This document shows positions 11,605 to 18,977 of a stretch of 41,112 nucleotides of DNA, in pieces (position 1 is the stretch's first letter; the number at the start of each line of letters is the position of its first letter). Both the position numbers and the translations under genes were made by a program. This stretch comes from Gemmataceae bacterium (GTDB taxonomy: Bacteria; Planctomycetota; Planctomycetia; Gemmatales; Gemmataceae), in assembly GCA_019752375.1 (NCBI GenBank), contig JAIEMG010000104.1, positions 1 to 41,112 of the forward strand, written 5' to 3'. The notes beneath the pieces are model-generated. The model had not been told where the DNA came from. It did no database searches and saw nothing but the letters and a program-made list of their open reading frames with translations.

Positions 11605-11611
11605 CGAAAAC

Positions 11612-11808
11612 CTCGTTCCCACGCTCTGCGTGGGAACGGCTCCCCGGCCGCTCCGCGGCCCGAACAACGAAGGAACGTGACGCCCTTGTCAGCGCTGCGA
11701 CGCAGAGCGTCGAAAAGCGGCATTCCCACGTTGAGCGTGGGAACGAGGGATTAAACCCACGTTCTGCGTGTGCACGAGGCATTAAACCCACCCACAGCGT
11801 GGGGACGA
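11612..11808. repeat. Cluster of four hairpin repeats of the CCCACGC-TGCGTGGG type
   Basis: The first copy (11615-11637) is a near-perfect palindrome with arms GTTCCCACGC and GCGTGGGAAC. The second (11723-11743) has arms TTCCCACG and CGTGGGAA. Two more degraded copies lie at about 11757-11778 and 11787-11808, and short GATTAAA or CATTAAA spacers recur between the last three. They fill the space between the DUF1080 and oxidoreductase genes. They may be terminators, mRNA processing sites, or copies of a non-autonomous mobile repeat. Confidence 0.8.
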
Positions 11809-11834
11809 AAACTGAATCGATCCAGGAGACCCTT

Positions 11835-13127
11835 ATGAATCCCACGACTCGCCGCGACTTCCTCAAAACCTCTGCCGCCCTCGCCGCCACGGCAACCCTG
11901 AGCACCGGCGTTCACGCTGCCGGCAGCGACGTGCTGAAGGTCGGACTGATCGGTTGCGGCAGCCGGGGCACCGGCGCTGCCGAGCAGGCCCTGTACGCCG
12001 ACAAGAACGTCAAGCTCGTCGCCATGGGCGATGCCTTTGCCGATCGGCTGGAAGACAGCCTCAAGATCCTCAAAGCCGGCGGCAAGGACAAGGACGCCGA
12101 CCTGGCCAAGAAAGTGGACGTCAAGGACGATCACAAATTCGTCGGCTTCGATGCCTACAAGCAGGTGATCGACTCGGGCGTCGACGTGGTGCTGCTGACG
12201 GCGCCTCCTGGTTTCCGTCCGCCGCACCTGAAATACGCCATCGAGAAGGGCAAGCACGTCTTCTGCGAGAAGCCGATCGCGGTGGATGCTCCCGGTGTGC
12301 GCTCCGTGCTGGCCACCTGCGAGGAAGCCAAGAAGAAACGGCTTTCCGTCGTGTCCGGTCTCTGCATCCGCTATGACCAGGGCTTCCGCGACACGATCAA
12401 GAAGATCCACGAAGGGGCCATCGGCGACGTGCTCTCCATGCAGGCCAACGACCTGCGCGGCAAGATCTGGGTCAAGCCGCGTCAGCCCGACTGGTCCGAC
12501 ATGGTCTACCAGATGCGCAACTGGTACTACTTCGCCTGGCTGTCGGGCGATTTCAACGTCGAGCAACACGTCCACATGCTCGACGTGGCCGCCTGGGTGA
12601 TGAAGGACCAGTATCCGATCAAGGCTTATGGATTGGGCGGCCGGTCGCAGCGCACCGGCCCCGAGTATGGCCACATCTTCGATCACCACAGCGTCGTTTA
12701 CGAGTACGCCAACGGCAGCAAGCTCTACGCCCTGTGCCGGCAGCAGGACGGCCTCAAGGGCGATATCAGCGTCTCCGTCATGGGCAGCAAGGGCACCGGC
12801 GTGCTGGCCGAGCGCCGGGGCGGCCTCAAGCTGACCGGCCCGGACATGAAGTACGTCCACACCGCTCCGGTGAAGGACATGTACCAGGTCGAGCACGACG
12901 AGATGTTCGCCGCCATCCGCGCCGACAAGCCGATCAACAACGGCGAGTACATGAGCTACAGCTCGCTGATGGCCATCGTCGGTCGCATGGCGACCTACAC
13001 CGGCCAGGTCATCGACTGGAAGGCCGCGTTGAATTCCAAGGAAGACCTGAGCCCGCCCGCCTACGACTGGAACGTCAAGTTGCCGACGCCGCCGGTGGCG
13101 GTTCCGGGCGTGACGAAGTTTGTGTAA
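11835..13127 (+). CDS. Tat-exported Gfo/Idh/MocA family oxidoreductase
   Basis: The 430-residue product has a twin-arginine signal (TRRDFLKTSAALAATATLS) and a Rossmann domain with LKVGLIGCGSRGTGAAEQAL. The NAD(P)-binding domain includes VVLLTAPPGFRPPHLKYAIE and the characteristic GKHVFCEKPIAVDAPGVR, with the Lys of EKP being the usual catalytic or binding residue. The C-terminal half has the expected substrate-binding beta sheet (for example GDFNVEQHVHMLDVAAWVM). Such enzymes oxidise or reduce sugars or inositols and, with the nearby DUF1080 protein, could oxidise a glycoside at C3 before it is cleaved. Export by Tat implies it folds with bound cofactor in the cytoplasm. AGGAGA lies 5 nt before the ATG. 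The substrate is unknown. Confidence 0.93.
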   Translation: MNPTTRRDFLKTSAALAATATLSTGVHAAGSDVLKVGLIGCGSRGTGAAEQALYADKNVKLVAMGDAFADRLEDSLKILKAGGKDKDADLAKKVDVKDDHKFVGFDAYKQVIDSGVDVVLLTAPPGFRPPHLKYAIEKGKHVFCEKPIAVDAPGVRSVLATCEEAKKKRLSVVSGLCIRYDQGFRDTIKKIHEGAIGDVLSMQANDLRGKIWVKPRQPDWSDMVYQMRNWYYFAWLSGDFNVEQHVHMLDVAAWVMKDQYPIKAYGLGGRSQRTGPEYGHIFDHHSVVYEYANGSKLYALCRQQDGLKGDISVSVMGSKGTGVLAERRGGLKLTGPDMKYVHTAPVKDMYQVEHDEMFAAIRADKPINNGEYMSYSSLMAIVGRMATYTGQVIDWKAALNSKEDLSPPAYDWNVKLPTPPVAVPGVTKFV

Positions 13128-13142
13128 CGGCGACTGAAGTCC

Positions 13143-13222
13143 GGCGAGCGGGGGGCGTTAGCCCCCTGAGGATCAGCGTCCCTCGTGGCCGACCCTCAGG
13201 GGGCTGACGCCCCCCGCTCGCC
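13143..13222. repeat. 29-bp inverted repeat (GGCGAGCGGGGGGCG family)
   Basis: The arms 13143-13171 and 13194-13222 are complementary over 29 bp except for one position and flank 22 bp. Each begins GGCGAGCG and contains a smaller GGGGGC/GCCCCC stem. It lies just after the oxidoreductase stop and could terminate that transcript. The outer end of the unit is shared with the repeats at 13284-13312, 13845-13874 and 13910-13939. Confidence 0.85.
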
Positions 13223-13283
13223 TTCGAGAGTGAACGAGCATGAAATTCCCGGCTTCTACTTCTTCGTCGGCTCTGTCCCAGCT

Positions 13284-13312
13284 CACGTCGGGCTGACGCC
13301 CCGACGCTCGCC
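13284..13312. repeat. Solitary copy of the GGCGAGCGTCGGG repeat unit
   Basis: This 29-bp unit reads CACGTCGGGCTGACG then CCCCGACGCTCGCC. It contains a GTCGGG/CCCGAC stem and matches the right arm of the pair at 13845-13939. It ends 29 bp before the GTG start of the next gene. Confidence 0.8.
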
Positions 13313-13341
13313 GATGCGTTCGATCCCCCCAAGAGGCAGCC

Positions 13342-13827
13342 GTGATCATCTTCTTCAATCTTTCCGGCCTGGGAATGATGGGAGCCAGCGTGGGCGCGGG
13401 CTTTGCGGCGACCCATCTGCTGAACCTCCCGGACGAGACGCCGGCGTTCTATTTCGCGGCCGGGTCAGTCGCCTTGATCGCCGACGGGTTGGTCCGTAGT
13501 CAGAGCGATTCCGGCCACTGGCTCTCTCCCACCGGCGGCGGCCATTTCCTGTTCATACCGGTCTGGGTGTTCGGCTTGCTCTGGCTCCTGATTGGCGGAG
13601 CGCGCGCCATCATGGGCGAGCGCTCGGCCGTGGTGGATGGGGTGATCGTGGCCGGCGTGGTGATCGCCATCCTCGGTGTCGGTATCTACCGCGCGAGCCA
13701 GACCGACTCGGAGCTGGCCGCGGGGGGATCGACCGGCGCGGCAGAATGGGAGTGCCCCAAGTGCAGCCGCTGGAACGCCGGTAATTTCCGCTTCTGCAAG
13801 CATTGCCAGACGGAAAAAGTCGGTTAG
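13342..13827 (+). CDS. Small membrane protein with C-terminal zinc ribbon
   Basis: The 161-residue product starts at GTG 13342. It has hydrophobic segments at its N-terminus (FFNLSGLGMMGASVGAGFAA), at FYFAAGSVALIADGLV, at FLFIPVWVFGLLWLLIGG and at VVDGVIVAGVVIAILGVG, so about four membrane helices. The C-terminal 35 residues carry two Cys pairs, CPKC and CKHC, 12 residues apart (CPKCSRWN...FRFCKHC), as in a small zinc ribbon. Such a ribbon would face the cytoplasm and probably mediates protein contact. I do not recognise a named family. The gene is flanked on both sides by copies of the same dispersed hairpin repeat. Confidence 0.72.
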   Translation: MIIFFNLSGLGMMGASVGAGFAATHLLNLPDETPAFYFAAGSVALIADGLVRSQSDSGHWLSPTGGGHFLFIPVWVFGLLWLLIGGARAIMGERSAVVDGVIVAGVVIAILGVGIYRASQTDSELAAGGSTGAAEWECPKCSRWNAGNFRFCKHCQTEKVG

Positions 13828-13844
13828 CACCTGCGCGGACGAAT

Positions 13845-13939
13845 GGCGAGCGTCGGGACGTCAGCCCGACGTGGGCTGAGGCAAGCACACGTCATGTTTT
13901 TGTTCCAGTCCACGTCGGGCTGACGCCCCGACGCTCGCC
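13845..13939. repeat. 30-bp inverted repeat pair (GGCGAGCGTCGGG family)
   Basis: The arms 13845-13874 and 13910-13939 match over 30 bp with a single mismatch and flank 35 bp containing a T-run. Each arm has an inner GTCGGG/CCCGAC hairpin. It lies between the zinc-ribbon gene and the serine hydrolase gene, both on the plus strand. The right arm is almost the same as the solitary unit at 13284-13312. Confidence 0.85.
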
Positions 13940-13968
13940 GGACCCGTTCGAAGCTCGGAGATTTCGCC

Positions 13969-15090
13969 ATGCCCGACTTCCCCCTCGCCAAGCCCGAAGC
14001 GATCGGCCTCGACCCCGCCCGCCTCCAGCGCGCCTACGACCTCCTCCAGCGCTGGGTCGAGCGCGACAAGCTTCCCGCAGCCGGCATCTGCGTCGGCCGG
14101 CGCGGCAAGGCGGTCGAACCGCGGATGTTTGGCCGGCTGCGGCCCGAGGCCAAGGCGCCGCCATTGCCAAAGGACGCCCTCTTCCTCATCGCGTCGCCGA
14201 CCAAGCCAGTCACCTGCACCGCCTTGATGATGCTCGTCGAACGCGGCGAGTTGACGATCGAGGAGAAGGTCGCCACGTTTGTGCCGAAGTTCGCGGCCAA
14301 CGGCAAGCAGGACGTGCAGGTGCGCCATCTGCTGACGCACACTTCGGGCCTGCCCGACATGCTGCCCAACAACGAGGAGCTGCGCAAGGCCCACAAGCCG
14401 CTGTCGGCGTTCGTCGAGGAAACGTGCAAGCTGCCGCTGGCGTCTCCGCCGGGCACCAAGGTCGTCTATCAGAGCATGGGCATCGCCATCCTGGGCGAGA
14501 TCGTCCATCAGATCAGCGGGCTGACCATTCAGGAGTTCCTGCGCAAGGAGATCTTCACGCCGCTGGGCATGAACGACACGTCGCTGGGCTGGGACCCGGC
14601 CAGGAAGGAGCGCATTGCGGCGGTGCGCGTGCCGCCAGAGCTCGAGAAGGCCGACTGGCACTGGAACAGCCCGTACTGGCTCGCGTTCGGCGCGCCATGG
14701 GGCGGGCTGATCTCGTCGCCGGCCGACTGGGCGCGCTTCTGCCTGATGATGCTCAACCGCGGCACCCTCGGCGACGTCCGACTGCTTAGCCCCGCGACGG
14801 TGCGTGCCATGACCGCCAATCAGCTGGCGCCGATGCCGTTGGTGCCGGAAGAAGAGCGGCGCTCCCGGCCCTGGGGCCTCGGCTGGCGGTTGAACTGGCC
14901 CGGCAACCCGTCCAGCTTCGGCGACTTGCTTGGGCCACGTTGCTTTGGGCACTGGGGAGCGACCGGCACGTTGGTGTGGATGGACCCCGAAACGGATACA
15001 TTCTGCGTGTTGCTGACGACGGAACCGCAGGCGGATTCGAGCCGGATGCTGGCCCGCGTGTCCAACATCGTGGCCGGGGCCGTCATGTGA
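13969..15090 (+). CDS. Beta-lactamase/penicillin-binding-fold serine hydrolase
   Basis: The 373-residue protein has the class C beta-lactamase/esterase fold (PF00144). The nucleophile motif SPTK lies at residues 76-79, a YQS at 167-169 stands in for Y-x-N, and HWGATGT is in the place of the KTG box. RHLLTHTSGLPDM and PLGMNDTSLGWDP are further family stretches. No signal peptide is seen, so a cytoplasmic esterase or peptidase is more likely than a resistance enzyme; the actual substrate cannot be told. It ends 20 bp from the convergent dnaE stop, with no obvious terminator between them. A dispersed inverted repeat ends 29 bp before its ATG. Confidence 0.88.
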   Translation: MPDFPLAKPEAIGLDPARLQRAYDLLQRWVERDKLPAAGICVGRRGKAVEPRMFGRLRPEAKAPPLPKDALFLIASPTKPVTCTALMMLVERGELTIEEKVATFVPKFAANGKQDVQVRHLLTHTSGLPDMLPNNEELRKAHKPLSAFVEETCKLPLASPPGTKVVYQSMGIAILGEIVHQISGLTIQEFLRKEIFTPLGMNDTSLGWDPARKERIAAVRVPPELEKADWHWNSPYWLAFGAPWGGLISSPADWARFCLMMLNRGTLGDVRLLSPATVRAMTANQLAPMPLVPEEERRSRPWGLGWRLNWPGNPSSFGDLLGPRCFGHWGATGTLVWMDPETDTFCVLLTTEPQADSSRMLARVSNIVAGAVM

Positions 15091-15110
15091 TTTTCGGTCG
15101 GGCTCCGCGA

Positions 15111-18100
15111 TCAGCGCCCGTTGCGCCCGTTGTTCGCGCCCGTGAACGACACGCGGCCCGCTCCGAGCAGCGCTTCCAGCTCTCCCAGCACCAGCGATGC
15201 CGGGTTGATCGCGAAATCGTTGCCGGTCTTCAAGACCGTCCGTTTGCCGCCCGCGTCGCGGATGCTCAGGTAGACGGGGCAGCGGCCCGGGGTGCGGCGC
15301 AGGACGGCGCCGACCGCGTCGATGGTGCCCAGGCTGTGCTCGGCGGTGTCCACCTCCAGGGCCAGGCCGCGCGTTAGCTCGCGCTTGGCTTGCTCGATGC
15401 TCAGAATCTGTGTTAATACCAGGCCCGGCTCGTCGCGCGTGCGCTCCACCGCTCCCTTGACGAAGCAGATGCGGTCTTCCTGGAACTCGTCCTTGAAGCG
15501 AAGGAAATCGTCCGGCCACATCACGCACTCGACGTTGCCGTTCAGGTCTTCCACCTTGCAGCGGACGTAGCGCGTGTTGCCGTTGCGCGCCTTCTTGACG
15601 TTTTGAAAGCGTACCTGTGTCAGCATGCCGCCCAGGACCACTTCCTGATTGGGCCCCAGCTCGCCGAGCTGGCTGGTGTTGTGCGTGGAGAAGTTGCGCA
15701 GGTCGTTGTCGTGCTGGGCCAGCGGATGGCTGGAGAAGTAGAAGTCGAGCGCTTCCTTCTCGAACTTCAGCTTCTCGTTGTTGGGCCATTCCGGCAAGTC
15801 GGGCAATACGGCGGCGGGCGGGCCGGCGGCATCGGTTTCCGCCGCATCGAAGAGGTTCAGCTGCCCGCGCTTGCGGTCCTGCTGCGCCTCCTGGGCTGCT
15901 TGCAGCGCCGGGGACAGCACGGCCCAGAGCTGAGCACGATGCGCGCCAAAGCAATCGAAGGCGCCGGCCTTGATCAGCTTCTCGATGGCGGCACGGGGCA
16001 CCAGCTTCAAATCGACGCGCTCGCAGAAATCGAAGAGGTCCTTGAACGGGCCATGCTCCTCGCGGGCGCGGACGATCTCCTCGCAGCAGCCGCGGCCGAC
16101 GCCCTTGATCGCGTTGAGGCCGAACAGGACCTTGCCGTCGCCGACGGTGAAGGCGACGTGGCCGGTCTGGATGCTCGGCGGCAGTACCTCGGCGCCGAGG
16201 CGGCGCGAGTCGTCGATGTGCTGCACCATGATGTCGCGCTTGTTGCTGTCGTCAATCTCGCTGGAGAGCAACGCGGCCATGAACTCGGCGGTGTAGTGCG
16301 CCTTCAAGTAGGCCGTCTGGAAGCCGATCTGCGCATAAGCGGCGCTGTGCGACTTGTTGAAGCCATAACCGCCGAAGAAGGTGATGAGGTCGAAGATCTC
16401 GCGTGCGGTCGTTTCGGGCACGCCGCGTTCCTGGGCGCCCTTGAGGAACTCCTGCTTGCGCTGGTCGATGATCTCCTGCTTCTTCTTGCTGATGGCCTTG
16501 ATGCACGCGTAGGCGCTCGATAGCTCGATGCCGCCCAGGCGATTGAGGATGCGCATGATCTGTTCCTGGTAGACCATGACGCCGTAGGTCTCGCGCAAAA
16601 TCTCTTCCATGATGGCGTGCGGATACTGCGGTTTCTCGCGGCCGTGCTTGCGGTTTACGTAGGCATCGACCATGCCTCCGCCCAGCGGGCCGGGTCGATA
16701 CAGGGCATTGCAGGCGATCAAATCGCGAATGTTGTCGGGTTTCATCCGCTTAAGCAGCTCGCGAATGCCGTCGGACTCGAACTGGAAAACGCCCTTGGTG
16801 TCGCCGCGCTGAAGCAGGGCGTAGGTCTTCTTGTCGTCCATCGGCAGTTTGAGCAGGTCGATCTTCTCGCCGCGCGTCTTCTCGATCAGGCGCACCGCGT
16901 TGTCGAGCAGCGTGAGGGTGCGCAGGCCCAGGAAATCCATCTTCAGCAGGCCGACTTTTTCCAGATCGCCCATGACCCATTGCGTGGTCATGACAGCCTC
17001 GCCCGCCTTGCTGCCGGCGTCGTCGCCTTTGCGCACCACGCGCTGCAACGGCACGTAGTCCGTCAGCGGTCCGTTGGCGATGACGACGCCCGCCGCATGC
17101 GTGCCGGCGTTGCGGTTGGTGCCTTCCAGCTTGCGGGCGATGTCGATCAGCTCGTGGATCTGCGGATCGGTGTCGTATTCCTTCTTCAGGTCCGGGCTCT
17201 GCTCCAGGGCATCGTCCAGGGAGATATTGAGGACCTTCGGCACCAGGTTCGTCAGGCGATTGACGCGTTCCAGCGGGATGTCGAGCACTCGGCCGACGTC
17301 CTTGATCGCCGCCCGCGCTGCCATCGTGCCGAACGTGACGATCTGCGCCACGCTCGCCTCGCCGTACTTCTGGCGGACGTAGGCGATCACGTCTTCGCGC
17401 CGTTCCTGGCAGAAGTCGATGTCGATATCGGGCGCCTCGCTGCGGTTGGGATCGAGGAAGCGCTCGAAGAGCAGGTCGTACTCGAGCGGATCGACGTCGC
17501 TGAGACGCAAGACGTAGCTGACGACGGCGCCGCAGGCCGAGCCGCGTGCATTCGACGGGATGCCGTTCTCGCGGGCAAAGCGCACGAAGTCCCAGACGAT
17601 GAGGAAGTAGCTGGCAAAGCCCATCCGGCAGATGATGCCCAGCTCGTGCTCCAGCCGGTCCAGCGCTGCCTGCGGCGGCTTGGCGCCGAAGCGCTCGCGC
17701 AGGCCTTCCTTGCACAGCTCGCGCAGGTAGTCCTCCGGCTTTTTCTTGTCCGGCGGCGTGAAGACGGGGAAGTGGCGCTTCTTGAAATCGAGCTGGATGT
17801 CGCAGCCGTCGGCAATTTCCTGGCTGCGCTGCACCGCATCGGCATGGTCGCCAAACAGCTCGTACATCTCCGTCGGCGGCCGCACGTAGAACTGGTTGCT
17901 GCCGTAGCGCATGCGGTTCTGATCGCTGCGCGTTTTGCCGGTGTTGATGCACAGGAGCACGTCGTGGGCGTCGGCATCGGCCTGGCACAGGTAGTGGGCA
18001 TCGCACGTCGCCACCAGCGGCAGGCCGAGGCGATTGGCGATGTCGATGGCGCCCGCCGCGCAGTGCTTTTGAATGTCCAGGCCGTTGTTCTGGATCTCGA

Positions 18101-18623
18101 TGTAGAAGTGCTTACCAAAAACCTTGGCGAACCACTCGGCCAGCTTGGTCGCCTCTTCCCGCTGATCCTTGAGGATCGCCTCGCTGAACTCGCTCGATGC
18201 ACAGCCGGACAGGCAGACGAGCCCGTCGCTGTGCCCTTGCAGGACTTCCTTGTCGATGCGCGGGACGTAGTGATAGCCCTCCAGGTAGGCGATCGACGCC
18301 ATCTTGACGAGGTTGCGAAAGCCGGCCTCGTTGCGTGCCAGCAGCGTAAGATGATAGCCTGCATCACCGCGGCGCCGCGCTTCGCGCTCGGTGCGTTTGC
18401 CGGGCGCGACGTAGGCTTCGTAGCCGATGATCGGGTTGATGCCGGCCTTTTTACACTCGCTGTAAAACTCGATGGCGCCGAACAGGTTGCCGTGGTCCGT
18501 CAGGGCCAGGGCGTTCATGCCCTGTTCCTTGGTCCGGGCCACCAACTCGGGAATACGATTGGCGCCGTCGAGCAAGCTGTAATGGCTGTGGCAATGCAAA
18601 TGAACGAAGGAGCGTTCTGGCAT
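15111..18623 (-). CDS. dnaE: DNA polymerase III alpha subunit
   Basis: This 1170-residue protein is the catalytic subunit of the replicative polymerase. It begins with a PHP domain (HLHCHSHYSLLDGAN, LTDHGNLFGAIEF, GYEAYVAPG). The polymerase palm carries SNARGSACGAVVSYVL and the catalytic Asp residues in PDIDIDFCQERRE (Asp399, Asp401) and KMDFLGLRTL (Asp563). The fingers region follows (GVFQFESDGIRELLKRMKP, YRPGPLGGGMVDAYVNRK, MVYQEQIM), then helix-hairpin-helix elements (LNAIKGVGRGCCEEI) and an OB-fold near the C-terminus (VVLGGMLTQVRFQNVKK). Length is normal for the DnaE1 type. The PHP metal-binding residues appear largely kept, which leaves room for a proofreading-type activity. A nested palindrome lies in its upstream region. 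Confidence 0.97.
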   Translation of the reverse strand: MPERSFVHLHCHSHYSLLDGANRIPELVARTKEQGMNALALTDHGNLFGAIEFYSECKKAGINPIIGYEAYVAPGKRTEREARRRGDAGYHLTLLARNEAGFRNLVKMASIAYLEGYHYVPRIDKEVLQGHSDGLVCLSGCASSEFSEAILKDQREEATKLAEWFAKVFGKHFYIEIQNNGLDIQKHCAAGAIDIANRLGLPLVATCDAHYLCQADADAHDVLLCINTGKTRSDQNRMRYGSNQFYVRPPTEMYELFGDHADAVQRSQEIADGCDIQLDFKKRHFPVFTPPDKKKPEDYLRELCKEGLRERFGAKPPQAALDRLEHELGIICRMGFASYFLIVWDFVRFARENGIPSNARGSACGAVVSYVLRLSDVDPLEYDLLFERFLDPNRSEAPDIDIDFCQERREDVIAYVRQKYGEASVAQIVTFGTMAARAAIKDVGRVLDIPLERVNRLTNLVPKVLNISLDDALEQSPDLKKEYDTDPQIHELIDIARKLEGTNRNAGTHAAGVVIANGPLTDYVPLQRVVRKGDDAGSKAGEAVMTTQWVMGDLEKVGLLKMDFLGLRTLTLLDNAVRLIEKTRGEKIDLLKLPMDDKKTYALLQRGDTKGVFQFESDGIRELLKRMKPDNIRDLIACNALYRPGPLGGGMVDAYVNRKHGREKPQYPHAIMEEILRETYGVMVYQEQIMRILNRLGGIELSSAYACIKAISKKKQEIIDQRKQEFLKGAQERGVPETTAREIFDLITFFGGYGFNKSHSAAYAQIGFQTAYLKAHYTAEFMAALLSSEIDDSNKRDIMVQHIDDSRRLGAEVLPPSIQTGHVAFTVGDGKVLFGLNAIKGVGRGCCEEIVRAREEHGPFKDLFDFCERVDLKLVPRAAIEKLIKAGAFDCFGAHRAQLWAVLSPALQAAQEAQQDRKRGQLNLFDAAETDAAGPPAAVLPDLPEWPNNEKLKFEKEALDFYFSSHPLAQHDNDLRNFSTHNTSQLGELGPNQEVVLGGMLTQVRFQNVKKARNGNTRYVRCKVEDLNGNVECVMWPDDFLRFKDEFQEDRICFVKGAVERTRDEPGLVLTQILSIEQAKRELTRGLALEVDTAEHSLGTIDAVGAVLRRTPGRCPVYLSIRDAGGKRTVLKTGNDFAINPASLVLGELEALLGAGRVSFTGANNGRNGR

Positions 18624-18742
18624 GGTGTTCCGCGTTTGCTGGAGGTGGTTCGTGCTGGGATGCGAACAAAGCCATTGTACAGGACCGGCAAGCCGCCTTG
18701 CGAGGGGCTTGCTTGATCATCCCTGGATTGAGGCGTGAGTTT

Positions 18743-18892
18743 GCCGGACGCGCAAGCGACGGATGGCCCATCCCGTGGCACGGACATTTCTGTCCGTGCA
18801 GCTCCACCCGCGGCACGGACAGAAATGTCCGTGCCACGGGGACAATTCTTGATGCCCTCCGCGTTCGGGCATCCGTCGCTTGCGCGTCCGGC
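18743..18892. repeat. 150-bp nested palindromic element
   Basis: The outer arms 18743-18765 and 18870-18892 are perfectly complementary over 23 bp (starting GCCGGACGCGCAAGCGACGG). Inside them, 18772-18799 and 18813-18840 are perfectly complementary over 28 bp, and each inner arm is itself a hairpin (CACGGACA-TTTC-TGTCCGTG). The element lies between the divergent dnaE and kinase starts. It carries no gene and looks like a compound non-autonomous repeat or a cruciform-forming site. Confidence 0.9.
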
Positions 18893-18977
18893 TAACAACC
18901 CCCAGAGATTTCCACGGCCGCTCCGACCGCGTAGACTGAAGAGAGGTTCCCCCTCCGATCTTCCGGAGCCAAGTCGC

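Noticed and set aside
13861-15954. 697-codon minus-strand frame covering the serine hydrolase and the end of dnaE
   Set aside because: Both real genes have conserved motifs in their own frames; this one consists of Arg/Gly/Ala-rich shadow sequence.
16617-18716. 699-codon plus-strand frame opposite dnaE
   Set aside because: dnaE has all polymerase motifs on the minus strand; a long antisense frame is common in GC-rich DNA.
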